Source of the DNA: Limisphaerales bacterium
GTDB taxonomy: Bacteria; Verrucomicrobiota; Verrucomicrobiia; Limisphaerales; AAA164-E04
Assembly (NCBI GenBank): GCA_024761205.1
Contig: JAMASS010000011.1
Location: 1 to 64,000, forward strand
Direction: 5' to 3'
Length of the DNA: 64,000 bases
Every line of letters begins with the position of its first letter. Position 1 is the first letter of the stretch. Shown here piece by piece: positions 45,461-55,095 of the stretch. The translations under genes were made by a program, and so were the position numbers. The notes below the pieces were generated by a model. It saw only the letters and a list, made by a program, of their open reading frames with translations. It was not told the DNA's origin and made no database searches.

Positions 45461-48289
45461 ATGGGCAAATCACTCGTCATTGCTGAGAAACCGTCGGTCG
45501 CCTCCGATATAGCCAAGGCCATAGGAGGATTTACTCGGCACGACGACTACTTCGAGAACGATGCCTACCTCATCTCGTCAGCCATAGGCCATCTCCTGGA
45601 AATCACCGTCCCGCCCGAATCTGAAGTAAAACGCGGCAAATGGACTTTTATGCATCTGCCCCAGATTCCGCCGCACTTTGATCTTCGCCCCATCCCCAAG
45701 ACCGCATCTCGACTAAATCTTCTCAAACGCCTGATCAAACGGAAGGATATCGATACACTGATCAATGCGTGTGATGCGGGCAGAGAAGGCGAGTTGATTT
45801 TCCGCTACATCATCCAACATGCGAAGACCAAGAAACCGGTCAAGCGGCTGTGGTTACAATCCATGACCAAGTCCGCGATTCGGGATGGCTTCACGAAACT
45901 TCGCACGGATGAAGCCCTGATTCCTTTGGCCAACGCCGCTATCTGCCGGTCGGAATCCGATTGGCTCGTCGGCATCAATGGAACCCGGGCAATGACCGCC
46001 TTTAACTCGAAATCGGGCGGCTTTCACCTCACCACCGTCGGGCGCGTGCAGACCCCCACGCTCACCATCCTGGTAGAACGCGAGGAGAAGATCAAAAAAT
46101 TCAAATCGCGCAAATACTGGGAAGTACACGCGGTTTTTCAAGCCCAGGCCGGCACGTATAAGGGGCGGTGGTTCGACGAGAAATTCGACAAGGCAAAAAA
46201 AGAAAAAGATAGCGAACTGCGGCCGGAACGCATTTGGGAGCGAGATGAAGCACTTAAACTGGTCAAGGAATGTGAAGGCGAAGTCGGAATCGCGACCGAG
46301 GAGAGCAAACCAAGTTACCAGCAATCACCGCTCCTTTTTGATCTGACCAGTCTCCAAAGAGAGGCAAACTCTCGCTTCAGCCTGCCCGCCGCCCGGACGC
46401 TCCAAATCGCCCAAGTACTATACGAGCGCCACAAATTGATCACCTACCCGAGAACCGACTCAAGGGCTCTGCCCGAGGATTACCTGGCGATGGCCACCGA
46501 AACCTTAAAGGCTTTTGAACAATCGGAATACGAGGCCTTCTCACAGCAGATTCTCAGTCAAAGTTGGGTCAAACCAAATAAAAGAATTTTTAACAACAGC
46601 AAAATTTCCGATCACTTCGCGATTATCCCCACCTCCATTGGCCCTAAGAAGCTGAACAAACACGAAGGCAATCTCTACGATCTCATCACTTGCCGTTTCC
46701 TCGCCGTCTTTTATCCGGCAGCCAAATTCCTGCTGACCACGAGGACGACCCGGGTTGGGAAACAACCCTTCAAGACGGAGGGCAAAGTCTTAGTAACCGC
46801 CGGCTGGCTCGCAGTTTACGGCAAGAAAAGCCAAGATGATGGCAAACCGAATCTGACCCCCATCGAACCGGAGGAGAACGTCCACACGATCGAAATCGAA
46901 ACACAAGAATTCAAAACCAAGCCGCCGCCACACTACACCGAAGCAACCCTCCTCAGTGCCATGGAAGGTGCAGGAAAACTCGTCGATGACGAAGAACTCC
47001 GCGCTGCGATGAGCACCAAAGGCTTGGGAACTCCAGCGACCCGCGCCGCAATCATCGACGAACTGATCAAAAAAGAATATCTCATCCGCAACGCTCGAGA
47101 CTTGCAACCTACCGCCAAGGCGTTCTCACTCATCACCCTCCTTCGCGGCCTGGGTATTCCAGAATTGTGCTCCCCGGACCTCACGGGAAACTGGGAATAC
47201 GAGCTCAATCAAATGGAACAGGGCCATCTGCAACGGGATGAGTTCATGGCCAAGATTCGAGCCATGACGGAGGCCATTGTTGAAAAAGCCAAAAGCCACG
47301 AGAGCGACACGGTCTCCGGAGATTTTGACACACTCAAGACTCCCTGTCCCAAATGCGGGACCGGAACTGTCAAGGAAACTTACAAGAATTACCAGTGCGG
47401 GGCCTGTGACTTTTTTCTTTGGAAAATCGTGTCCGGCAGACAATTAGAGTCTCACGAAATGGAGGAGCTGCTGACCAATCGAACCCTAGGCCCCCTTCAA
47501 GGATTTCGTAGCAAGCAAGGGCGGCTTTTCCCTGCAATAATCAAGCTTACTAACGAATTCAAAGCGGAATTTGATTTCGGTAACAAAGAAGAAAAATCAG
47601 AACAAGAAGCCCCAGATTTCTCCGGCAAGGAAACCCTGGGCGCCTGTCCGAAGTGCAAAGCCAAGGTCTACGACGCCGGGATGAACTACGTGTGTGAGAA
47701 ATCAATCGGCTCCGGTAAATCCTGCGCTTTCCAAACCGGCAAGATCATTTTGCAGCGGGAGATCCCGGAGGAGCAGGTCAAGAAACTCCTCGCCAACGGC
47801 AAGACAGACCTCCTTGATCGGTTCATCTCTAAAAAGACCGGTCGCGCCTTCAACGCCTTTCTGGTCTTGGGCAAAAACGGAAAAGTGGGCTTCGAGTTTG
47901 AACCCCGCGCGGCCAAGAAGAAGTCGGCCAAGGTAAAGCCCGCCAAAGAACCTGCAACGAAGGTCGATCTCACCGGCAAAAAGCCTATCGGCAACTGCCC
48001 CCGCTGCGGCGGCGGTGTTTATGACACTGAAGCGGAATACATCTGTGAGCACAGTCAGAAGGACGAAAAACCATGTAAATTCAAGTCCGGTAAGATCATC
48101 TGCCAACAACCCGTGGAACGGACACAAATGGTCAAGCTGCTCACCAATGGACGCACCGACATGCTGGACAAGTTTGTCTCTCGTCGAGGCTTTCCTTTCA
48201 CGGCCGCACTCATCTTGGAGGATTCGGGGAAAGTTGGCTTTAAGTTCGCCCCGCGTGACACCGATTCTAATACCAGTGCCGAAGCCTAA
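45461..48289 (+). CDS. topB: DNA topoisomerase IA (topoisomerase III-like, with C-terminal repeats)
   Basis: 942 residues from the ATG at 45461 (MGKSLVIAEKPSVASDIAKA). It relaxes or decatenates DNA by cutting one strand. The TOPRIM domain shows EKPSVA and INACDAGREGELIFRYI; the active-site tyrosine lies in LITYPRTDSRAL. The C-terminus has a zinc-ribbon-like unit (CPKCGTGTVKETYKNYQCGACDF) and then Toprim_Crpt repeats (CPKCKAKVYDAGMNYVCEKS, CPRCGGGVYDTEAEYICEHS, each followed by KTGRAFNAFLVLG-type text). This domain make-up is usual for TopB-like enzymes of Bacteroidetes and Verrucomicrobia. xerC follows after 31 bp. topB is used as the nearest symbol. Confidence 0.92.
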   Translation: MGKSLVIAEKPSVASDIAKAIGGFTRHDDYFENDAYLISSAIGHLLEITVPPESEVKRGKWTFMHLPQIPPHFDLRPIPKTASRLNLLKRLIKRKDIDTLINACDAGREGELIFRYIIQHAKTKKPVKRLWLQSMTKSAIRDGFTKLRTDEALIPLANAAICRSESDWLVGINGTRAMTAFNSKSGGFHLTTVGRVQTPTLTILVEREEKIKKFKSRKYWEVHAVFQAQAGTYKGRWFDEKFDKAKKEKDSELRPERIWERDEALKLVKECEGEVGIATEESKPSYQQSPLLFDLTSLQREANSRFSLPAARTLQIAQVLYERHKLITYPRTDSRALPEDYLAMATETLKAFEQSEYEAFSQQILSQSWVKPNKRIFNNSKISDHFAIIPTSIGPKKLNKHEGNLYDLITCRFLAVFYPAAKFLLTTRTTRVGKQPFKTEGKVLVTAGWLAVYGKKSQDDGKPNLTPIEPEENVHTIEIETQEFKTKPPPHYTEATLLSAMEGAGKLVDDEELRAAMSTKGLGTPATRAAIIDELIKKEYLIRNARDLQPTAKAFSLITLLRGLGIPELCSPDLTGNWEYELNQMEQGHLQRDEFMAKIRAMTEAIVEKAKSHESDTVSGDFDTLKTPCPKCGTGTVKETYKNYQCGACDFFLWKIVSGRQLESHEMEELLTNRTLGPLQGFRSKQGRLFPAIIKLTNEFKAEFDFGNKEEKSEQEAPDFSGKETLGACPKCKAKVYDAGMNYVCEKSIGSGKSCAFQTGKIILQREIPEEQVKKLLANGKTDLLDRFISKKTGRAFNAFLVLGKNGKVGFEFEPRAAKKKSAKVKPAKEPATKVDLTGKKPIGNCPRCGGGVYDTEAEYICEHSQKDEKPCKFKSGKIICQQPVERTQMVKLLTNGRTDMLDKFVSRRGFPFTAALILEDSGKVGFKFAPRDTDSNTSAEA

Positions 48290-48320
48290 TATCGGATACT
48301 TCTTCTGGTAAGCCTGCCTG

Positions 48321-49268
48321 ATGGACCACAAAGAACACCAGGACGAATGGATCACCCGCTTCCTGGAACACCTCGAGATTGATCGCAACGCCTCACCCCA
48401 CACCAAAAGAAATTACCGCCAGACATTACTCGAGTTTGCTGACTGGCGCCGCGAGACCCAAAATCAAGCTCCACACTGGCAGACGCTCCAACGCAACCAC
48501 TTCCGCGCTTTCCTCAGACATCTCAGCCGCAAGCAACTCAGCCGCTCGGCTATCCAACTGCGCTTTTCCGCCCTTCGCACCTTCTATCGGTATCTCGTCC
48601 GCATGGGTGAACTAGAGGAGATCCCCATCAGACAGATATCGATTCCCAAAGCCCAAAAGCATCTCCCCAGATTTTTGACACTGGAGCAGATGACCGATCT
48701 CCTAAAAACACCGCTTTCCGCCCTTCAAAACAAATCCGAAAAATCCAAGTCAGCGCCCGATCCGGCACCGCTCATCCGTGATGCTGCAATCCTCGAAGCG
48801 ATCTATTCCTGCGGACTACGGATCAGTGAACTCTGCGGCATGGTCGTCGAGAATCTCCGCTGGGAGGACCAACTCGTTCGAGTGATGGGGAAAGGAAAGA
48901 AAGAACGTCACCTTCCCATCGGCGCGCCCGCGCTGGAGTCGATTCGCTACTATTGGCAAGTCGCTCAACATCCCAAACTCCCTCATCTGCCGGTCTTCCT
49001 GGCCAACCACGCCAAACGCACACCCATGTATCCCCGACTCATCCAACTCCGCCTCAAGAAGTATCTGAGCCTGTGTGGCCTTGATCCAGCCATTACCCCC
49101 CACAAACTCCGTCACAGCTTCGCAACCCACCTCCTGAATGCCGGCGCCGATCTTAGAAGTGTCCAAGAACTCCTGGGCCACGCCCATCTCGCAACCACAC
49201 AGATCTACACCCACCTTTCCACCGACCGATTGCAATCCGCCTATAAAAAAGCCCACCCACGCGCTTAG
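48321..49268 (+). CDS. xerC: Tyrosine recombinase XerC/XerD
   Basis: 315 residues. The N-terminal SAM-like core-binding domain (about 8-100) precedes the catalytic domain. The six active residues are in place: R167 (CGLRISELC), K193 region (GKGKKERHLP), H261 and R264 (HKLRHSFATH), H287 (LGHAHL), Y296 (TQIYTHLS). Xer enzymes resolve chromosome dimers at dif. Length and the absence of phage features favour a housekeeping Xer over an integrase; XerC versus XerD cannot be told. Co-directional with topB, 31 bp downstream. Confidence 0.88.
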   Translation: MDHKEHQDEWITRFLEHLEIDRNASPHTKRNYRQTLLEFADWRRETQNQAPHWQTLQRNHFRAFLRHLSRKQLSRSAIQLRFSALRTFYRYLVRMGELEEIPIRQISIPKAQKHLPRFLTLEQMTDLLKTPLSALQNKSEKSKSAPDPAPLIRDAAILEAIYSCGLRISELCGMVVENLRWEDQLVRVMGKGKKERHLPIGAPALESIRYYWQVAQHPKLPHLPVFLANHAKRTPMYPRLIQLRLKKYLSLCGLDPAITPHKLRHSFATHLLNAGADLRSVQELLGHAHLATTQIYTHLSTDRLQSAYKKAHPRA

Positions 49269-49378
49269 CGAAAAGAAGCCCCCAAACCGCCCCGATCAAG
49301 CTTTAAACCGCATGCCACTTCACCTTCGTTGAGGAGGATGAGACGTCAATTCTTGAGCAAAACCACAAAAACGGGAAT

Positions 49379-49637
49379 ATGAGCCGGAAAACAACACTCG
49401 ATATCCCCGACACAACCTTTCGCAAAGCTAAGACCTCGGCTGCCGCTACCAGAATGACCCTGAAGCAACTTGAAACCATAGAGGACCGCCTACAACGAAC
49501 CCCACTGCGGCCTCCGCCAGCCCCCCCCGTGGATGAAGGGCTTCGGTGGGCTCTCGCACTTCAGCAAAGAAAGCGCCCGGATTCAACAGATCATCAAGGA
49601 AGCATTCGAACACATTGAGCCGGAAGACTTGTCATGA
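49379..49637 (+). pseudogene. VapB-type antitoxin, frameshifted
   Basis: Starts MSRKTTLDIPDTTFRKAKTS, the VapB N-terminus. The frame shifts at a run of eight C (49521-49528). In the corrected frame it continues PWMKGFGGLSHFSKESARIQ, then EAFEHIEPEDLS, and the TGA (49635-49637) overlaps the vapC ATG. Parts of the middle also look lost. Uncorrected, the reading ends at 49618. Confidence 0.75.
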
Positions 49638-49940
49638 TCCTCGACACCAATGCACTGTCCGCCGGGCCTGAAGAAATTCACGGAGCAAAAAGGCAGCCGG
49701 CGACTGCACGCAAGCTAGTCGTTCCCTCCATTGTCTTTGGGAACATCTTTTTGGTATTCGGCAATCTCACCATTGCCGATCCTATGAAAAATGGCTCGCC
49801 GATTTTCTTCCGATGACCAGATTGGCGACAGCCGGACAAGACACCTCGAATCACTGTGCGACCATAAGAATAGAACTGAAAAAGAAAGCTCGCCCGATCC
49901 CCAACTGCGGGAAATCTCACTCAAACAACTTACCCGCGCT
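49634..49940 (+). pseudogene. VapC PIN-domain toxin, broken
   Basis: MILDTNALSAGPEE begins as in VapC with the first catalytic Asp, and ARKLVVPSIVFGNIF follows. A frameshift leads to YEKWLADFLPMTRLATAGQD and ELKKKARPIPN, after which the final PIN Asp region is missing and other sequence follows. The start overlaps vapB (ATGA). Both halves of the pair are inactive. Confidence 0.75.
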
Positions 49941-50471
49941 CTTTTTGATCCGCGCCTCTTGGTTGAATTGCTGGAAATTTTAGTTCCCCCGAATTGTTCC
50001 TACGAGAAGACGGAATCTGGCACAGTTGATCTGATCGAGATCATCAACAACAATTTCCGCAAGATCACCGGAGGTGCCTAGGAGGTGCTCTTTCCCCGCA
50101 CTGAATTCAGTTTAGCTGCCGACGCCACCGCCAGTTTTGGACAGCCTGTCTCTACCACAATCCACACCGACAACATGGTCGAGACCTTCCAAGGGCTGTT
50201 CTTCGAACCTCACAAGGACCGCTTCCTCTCCCTCAATGGCGGCCCGGTCAAAAAGCGAGGCATCCGACTACAGGACGCCATCTCTGAATATCTTGAGAAA
50301 GCCAATGAACATTTCGGGAATGGCCGGCCGGTGCGCAACTGTTTCGAGCAAGCGGTCAATGCTCAAGCCAATCGTCTGGCTTCAAACATCAATCCCGATC
50401 CGGATGCCTTGGTCAATCTCATTGAAGACGGTCTGGATTCGCCAGCCCTCCCGAATCTCGTCAAATACTGA
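49905..50471 (+). pseudogene. AAA ATPase (SpoVK/CbbX-like) C-terminal remnant
   Basis: The end part (50085-50471) reads AISEYLEKANEHFGNGRPVR then NCFEQAVNAQANRLAS, the arginine-finger and lid signature of CbbX/SpoVK-type AAA proteins. An upstream open stretch (LKQLTRALFDPRLLVELLEI) in a different frame may belong to it. Walker motifs are absent, so only the C-terminal end survives, fused to the broken vapC. Scraps after the stop (YVVRCPDCEEAFSP) look like a zinc-ribbon in another frame. Confidence 0.55.
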
Positions 50472-51300
50472 AAACGACAAGAAAGTTACGTGGTCCGCTG
50501 TCCCGACTGTGAAGAAGCCTTTTCTCCCAAACCCCGGACATTAACATTTCCTACTCGGAATGCATGCAATGCCAAAAACCTATAACTTGAGAATTTGGTG
50601 AATTAGCTGGCTAGCCCGGATTTCTCGCGAATAGAGATGACCCCCATGAGGCCGCCAAGATTTTGAGGGCTTCTCGAGGATGGGGCGGCGGGCGGCTTGA
50701 GCCGCTGTTCCCCCGGCTGGGACCGCAAGGCCATCTCTTGGCCTCGAGATCAAAGCCTCCGCCGAGCTTAGGCGCAGTCACTGCGCCCCGCCGGGTTGCG
50801 GGCCCGGACGAACCAAGAGAAAACGCCCCGGACGACGCACCAGCGTCGCCCGGCATCACGGCCTACCTCGTTAGCCACCCGGGGTGGAGCGTTCCCCCCA
50901 AGCGGAATCGGCAACGGCCTAGCCGAAGCATTGGCCAAGACCCCAAGCGCGAGCCCTCCGCTCATGTGCCAACCTCCTTGCCGTTGTACAATCTTCATTG
51001 GTGAGAAATCCGGGCCAGTTTGCGCCCCGGTTCCTTGATATTCACCGTATCAACGAAACCCACGAGCATATTGGGATGATCTATTGGCCACCACCACGGC
51101 TTCGGATCTCTGCCTAACCCCCGATGAACACATCGCAATCCGCTGATGCGCGAGGGGCGAGTTGGATAAACTAACGCCTCAAAACGAACCATTGATCCGA
51201 TGCTACCACAAGGCATTCGAAGAAGTCCCCTCTTAGCCACTCAATCGTTGCGCGACTCAAGAACCGGAGCCATCGCCGACTGACTTGCCTTGAGAGACCC
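50472..51300. other. Gap with a GC-rich inverted-repeat segment
   Basis: Imperfect 18-bp inverted repeats (50611-50628 and 51001-51018; 16 of 18) flank about 370 bp of clearly higher GC content. The outer-end text resembles insertion-sequence ends, but no clear target duplication was found and no transposase is coded. The part 51019-51300 holds nothing recognised. Confidence 0.4.
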
Positions 51301-51537
51301 CTAAGTAAGGAATCCTCGAATCGTACCCATGGGCACACACAGCCAAACTCGTTCATGCAAATAATAGACGAAGAACTTCGCCACAAACTCGATGCCGCCT
51401 ATCTTGAGCGCCAGCATGACATCCCCAGAGGTCAGCCAGGCAATCAACATCGTAGTCCCAGTCGCGACCAATCTCCACGTCAGGCCCTTTAGTAAGCTCC
51501 GTAGGTGAGACTCTCTCTGCAATTCTGAATCATCCAT
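51301..51537 (-). CDS. DUF2061 small membrane protein
   Basis: 78 residues from the ATG at 51537 (MDDSELQRESHLRSLLKGLT). It has the family pattern TWRLVATGTTMLIAWLTSGD and GGIEFVAKFFVYYLHERVW with two short membrane helices. DUF2061 function is unknown; members are often near sulfate-assimilation or transport genes, not seen here. It starts 50 bp after the phosphohexomutase stop on the same strand, a possible operon. Confidence 0.8.
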   Translation of the reverse strand: MDDSELQRESHLRSLLKGLTWRLVATGTTMLIAWLTSGDVMLALKIGGIEFVAKFFVYYLHERVWLCVPMGTIRGFLT

Positions 51538-51586
51538 CAGCGGCCACACTCTTACCGTGGACCCCGTCGCAATCAAGCTCTGAAAG

Positions 51587-52996
51587 CTATACTTTCCTCG
51601 TCAGACTCAACCCGAGTTTCAGCAACTTGCCGGCGTTGGCGTCAGAATTCGCCTCGGCATAGATACGCAAAACGGGCTCGGTTCCCGAGCCTCGCAGCAT
51701 CAACCATGCACCGTTCTCCGCGACATATTTGACGCCATCAAAAGTTTTGACCGCGGCGACAGGTGAACCAGTCAACGATCCAGGCGGATTCGCCACGCAG
51801 AATTCCATCAAAGCGGATCGCTTCTCGAGGGGAAAATGACTGTCAATTCGCGCGTAGTGATACGGCCCAAATTCCTTCTCCAGCCGAGCCAAAAGCTTCG
51901 GTACCGGCTTTTTCTCCACCGCCAACATCTCCAAAAGCATCAGCCCGGCAAGAATTCCATCACGCTCGGGCACATGCTCTGGAAATCCAATCCCGCCACT
52001 TTCCTCAAACCCCAAAAGCACGTCACCCTTCAACATCTCGGCGCAGATATACTTGAAGCCCACACCCGTTTCGACCAAAGGCAGATCATAGGCCCGGCAC
52101 ATCTTGTCAACCATGGATGTCGTAGTGAGCGTCTTCACCACCCTGCCCCTGCCTCGCCGATTGACCACAAAATGGTAGAGCAACAGACAAATAATCTGGT
52201 GGGTGGTGATCGGATTCCCCCGACCGTCCATTCCGCCGACACGATCCGCATCACCATCGGTCACCAAACAGAGATCGTGCGGATGTTTCTTAAGATACTC
52301 GCTGCTGGCGCGATAATTCGCAGCGATGGGCTCAGGATTGATCCCGCCAAACTCGGAATTGTGGTCGCCGCGCAAGGTCGTTACTCGACAAGTCGTTCCC
52401 GCTAGGATTCGGTCAAAGCACCCGGCCCCGACACCGTAAAGCGCGTCATGCGCAAACCTGGCCTTGGACTTTCGGATCAACTCAAAATCGACCAATTGAG
52501 TTAAGCGCCGAAAGTACGATTTTGTGAGATTCTTGACCTTGAGCTTGCGATCTTCCCCGAGCGACGCAACCTTCACCGGACTCCGGTCCAACCACGCTTC
52601 AACCTTTTGACAAAGTGAAACATCAGCAGACCCACCAAAATGGGCTTTGATTTTGAAACCATTGAATTTTGGGGGATTGTGACTCGCTGTAATCATGATC
52701 CCTCCGATTGCTCGCTCAGCCTTTACTTCATAGGATACCGCGGGCGTCGGTACCGCCTCGTGGGAAAGTACCACATCAAACCCATTGCCAGCAAAGATCT
52801 CCGCTGTCCGACGTGCGAATTCAGCCGAAAGAAATCGTCGATCATATCCGACAATTACCTTTCTCCGAGTACCAGCGATTCGCTGGCATCTCCAAACATC
52901 CGCCGTCGCCTGCGCGACTCGTTCCAAATTGGCGAAGGTGAAATCTTCCGCCACTACGGCACGCCAACCATCCGTACCAAACTTGATTGTCCTCAT
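51587..52996 (-). CDS. Phosphoglucomutase/phosphomannomutase family
   Basis: 469 residues from the ATG at 52996 (MRTIKFGTDGWRAVVAEDFT); the frame extends 36 bp further but homology starts here. An alpha-D-phosphohexomutase: phosphoserine loop TASHNPPKFNG (Ser at 105), metal loop DGDADRVGG near 240, substrate loop GFEESGG near 330 and C-terminal phosphate-binding RGSGTEPVLRIY. It interconverts sugar 1- and 6-phosphates for envelope or glycogen synthesis. Its first 155 bp also encode, in another frame, the end of the restriction-endonuclease ORF upstream. Confidence 0.93.
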   Translation of the reverse strand: MRTIKFGTDGWRAVVAEDFTFANLERVAQATADVWRCQRIAGTRRKVIVGYDRRFLSAEFARRTAEIFAGNGFDVVLSHEAVPTPAVSYEVKAERAIGGIMITASHNPPKFNGFKIKAHFGGSADVSLCQKVEAWLDRSPVKVASLGEDRKLKVKNLTKSYFRRLTQLVDFELIRKSKARFAHDALYGVGAGCFDRILAGTTCRVTTLRGDHNSEFGGINPEPIAANYRASSEYLKKHPHDLCLVTDGDADRVGGMDGRGNPITTHQIICLLLYHFVVNRRGRGRVVKTLTTTSMVDKMCRAYDLPLVETGVGFKYICAEMLKGDVLLGFEESGGIGFPEHVPERDGILAGLMLLEMLAVEKKPVPKLLARLEKEFGPYHYARIDSHFPLEKRSALMEFCVANPPGSLTGSPVAAVKTFDGVKYVAENGAWLMLRGSGTEPVLRIYAEANSDANAGKLLKLGLSLTRKV

Positions 52997-53693
52997 GGAA
53001 ATTACTAACTTGGCTAGAAGGGCGTGAGTCAAGGAGTCTTAACTGAATTTGCGCGAGCCACTGCGTATCTGGAGAGGGAGCACTAGAGTTCCGAAATGTT
53101 CGTTGTGGAGGGGTGTAATCATCCGGTTCTAGTAATTTAATAAGATAGTCTAGATGGATGCTGCATTGAAGTCTTCGTTGGTTTTTAGAGTCTATTTTTG
53201 GGTTCAGAGTGACGAGACCTATCCGTTCCTCAAGTAACTGTTTTCGCTCTTGCGCCCATGCGCTGGCTTGTTTTTGCGCATCAGGTCCCGGCCCGAATTG
53301 CCTCAATCTATTATGAAATTGTGTGATATCATCTTCTGAGACATCGCCCAGCACGTGCGACCTATATTTGGAATGAAAAATGATCTCGTAGATGAGATCA
53401 AATACTTTCCGGTTGCCTTTTTGTCTGTAGGCACCGACGATCATCCGATATGGCATAAAACGGAACGATTCCCAGAACGATCGTGCATCCGACAAGCCGA
53501 TGATGTTATTTCCAGTGGACTTTATGGAAGTTGGGATGCCACGCTCCAGGTCGTCTTCTCGCCCGATATCGAACCTCTCATGAGGTGAGCGCTTTCTGTC
53601 TGAGGAGAAGGAACTGAATATACCGTTGTTGGCGGCTTTTATCATGTTCTCGAAGGTCTTGCCGTGCAGCTGATTGTCGGAGTGTCTAGACAT
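52842..53693 (-). CDS. Type II restriction endonuclease-like protein (C-terminus runs into the mutase gene)
   Basis: 283 codons. The N-terminus MSRHSDNQLHGKTFENMIKA overlaps the methylase stop, as in paired restriction-modification genes. FDIGREDDLERGIPTSIKS (about 41-59) could be a PD-(D/E)xK-type site, with D...SIK. Residues after about 230 come from the mutase gene's 5' region read in another frame, so the native C-terminus is probably lost. I do not recognise the specificity. Call rests on the paired methylase and the possible active-site pattern; activity is doubtful. Confidence 0.6.
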   Translation of the reverse strand: MSRHSDNQLHGKTFENMIKAANNGIFSSFSSDRKRSPHERFDIGREDDLERGIPTSIKSTGNNIIGLSDARSFWESFRFMPYRMIVGAYRQKGNRKVFDLIYEIIFHSKYRSHVLGDVSEDDITQFHNRLRQFGPGPDAQKQASAWAQERKQLLEERIGLVTLNPKIDSKNQRRLQCSIHLDYLIKLLEPDDYTPPQRTFRNSSAPSPDTQWLAQIQLRLLDSRPSSQVSNFHEDNQVWYGWLACRSGGRFHLRQFGTSRAGDGGCLEMPANRWYSEKGNCRI

Positions 53694-54426
53694 GGCAAAC
53701 CTTGCTGAGCTTAAAGGCTATCTCTGCTTTGGAGAGCGAGCGGACACCGGCTGTTTGCGACGCTACGTCCGTCCACTTTACTTGGCGCAATGCCTCAATA
53801 ACCCCGCAGACTTTTTCTCGTAGGAAGTAATGGGTTGTCTGAGAAAGAGAACGCAGATTTTTGGTATGCACCCGTCCAGCATAAAAGCCTACTCGACGCA
53901 TGGCGAAGTCAGCAAACCTAGGGGTGGTGTAGTCGATTAAATGATCGACGGAAGGGGGAGACGGCATAGTTCTCTCTACCGTGCGCCGATTCCATACTTG
54001 CCAGGCGCAAGGAACATGATGTGGTTCGCCTAAGCGAAGGTTTTGAATGCTTCGCTTACGAAATGTGCGAGGCACAATAAAGGCAATTTCATCGGCAAAG
54101 TCTGCTGCACGATTAAAGAACCGAACCGCGATGCAGGCGTTCTTGCCGAACGGAGGGTTGCCAATGACGACAATCTTCGAGTGATTGCCTGAAAAGATAT
54201 TCGTTATTTCCAAAAAATCTCGGCGAAGAATACCAGGTGCTTGCGGGTCAATATCAATGGCTTTTACTTTTCGTCCGGCATTCTTCAAAGGTTTTATGAA
54301 TGCGCCGGTGCCGGCAGACGGTTCAACAAATAAAACACCAGGGTCTTTCCATCTGTTCGCAACCTCGGACACATAACCCCTCGCTATCTCCGGGCGTGTA
54401 TAGAACTGATCTATCCGGTGGTTCAT
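53686..54426 (-). CDS. Adenine-specific DNA methyltransferase of a type II system
   Basis: 246 residues. N6-adenine methylase with the S-adenosylmethionine motif VEPSAGTGAF (34-43), DIDPQ acid loop (58-62), and catalytic NPPFGKNA (90-97). The N-terminus MNHRIDQFYTRPEIARGYVS is a typical start for this group. It overlaps the endonuclease gene by 8 bp, so the two form a restriction-modification pair; the methylase protects the site cut by the nuclease. If the nuclease is truncated, this may now be an orphan methylase. Lower GC than the neighbours suggests transfer. Confidence 0.85.
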   Translation of the reverse strand: MNHRIDQFYTRPEIARGYVSEVANRWKDPGVLFVEPSAGTGAFIKPLKNAGRKVKAIDIDPQAPGILRRDFLEITNIFSGNHSKIVVIGNPPFGKNACIAVRFFNRAADFADEIAFIVPRTFRKRSIQNLRLGEPHHVPCAWQVWNRRTVERTMPSPPSVDHLIDYTTPRFADFAMRRVGFYAGRVHTKNLRSLSQTTHYFLREKVCGVIEALRQVKWTDVASQTAGVRSLSKAEIAFKLSKVCHV

Positions 54427-54461
54427 ACAGAGTGTTTGCTGGAATTTGTGTCTTCATTCGT

Positions 54462-54638
54462 TTAATCTTTCTCTGTTTGCCCCGATTTTTGTGAGGCAAC
54501 GGCGGAATAGGTGCACCTTTGTGGCTGTTGTATCTTTCTATGCTTAGCTTTTGCCGGTTTATCCGGCTTTTTCTGGACAAGGGATTCAACCAGATCATTG
54601 AACTTGCCATAGAGTGGGTTGTCTTTCCGTGCTCTCAT
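54462..54638 (-). CDS. Small lysine-rich ORF upstream of the methylase
   Basis: 58 codons, ATG at 54638, TAA at 54462-54464. Reads MRARKDNPLYGKFNDLVESL then a Lys-rich stretch (QKKPDKPAKAKHRK). It precedes the methylase by 36 bp in the same direction. It has no helix-turn-helix that I can see, so it is not an evident controller protein. Real coding is plausible but unproven. Confidence 0.45.
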   Translation of the reverse strand: MRARKDNPLYGKFNDLVESLVQKKPDKPAKAKHRKIQQPQRCTYSAVASQKSGQTEKD

Positions 54639-54745
54639 TTTTTTCTTTTTGGTAGAGTTCTACTGTTTGTTGCGTCAGTTGTTTCCAAGTAGTAGCTGTC
54701 CAATCATCCATCCAAAGAAAGATTCTAGGCAACTCATTTTTTTAT

Positions 54746-55095
54746 TTAATACCTCAAACATGTGTCTGCATTCAACAACCTCGGGTCCGTCCGGCTCAGG
54801 GACTTCATCCAAAGCCGCCAAAACTCTGCGGTGTCATCATCAATGCCGGATTTCCGCATGAGCACCGCAACTGCTCAATGGCGCGAATCCGCTCACCGTC
54901 CAACGTCCATTGATCGCAAAAGACCTCGACCTGTTCTGGCAAAGGACGCCCGGTCTCGTCTTTATAGATAGCGTTGTAGGCCCTGTTCGAGTTGAAGGGC
55001 GGGTCGAGGTAAATCAGGTCCGTGCTGCCCGGACCCAATTTATCCTGCATAACAGTCAGGCAATCGTCGTAATAAAGCTGATTGATCCGGCTCAC
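54746..55095 (-). pseudogene. DNA methyltransferase (N4/N6, DPPF type) N-terminal remnant
   Basis: Starts MSRINQLYYDDCLTVMQDKL and contains TDLIYLDPPFNSNRAYN (catalytic DPPF) and LPEQVEVFCDQW. A frameshift near 54840 leads to VLMRKSGIDDDTAEFWRLWM then a stop at 54746-54748. Intact relatives (phage- or restriction-associated site-specific methylases) are several hundred residues longer. Not related by homology to the methylase at 53686. Confidence 0.78.

Noticed and set aside
48321-49268. Phage or genomic-island integrase
   Set aside because: Length, motifs and position after topB fit a housekeeping Xer protein; there are no phage genes or att-like repeats nearby.
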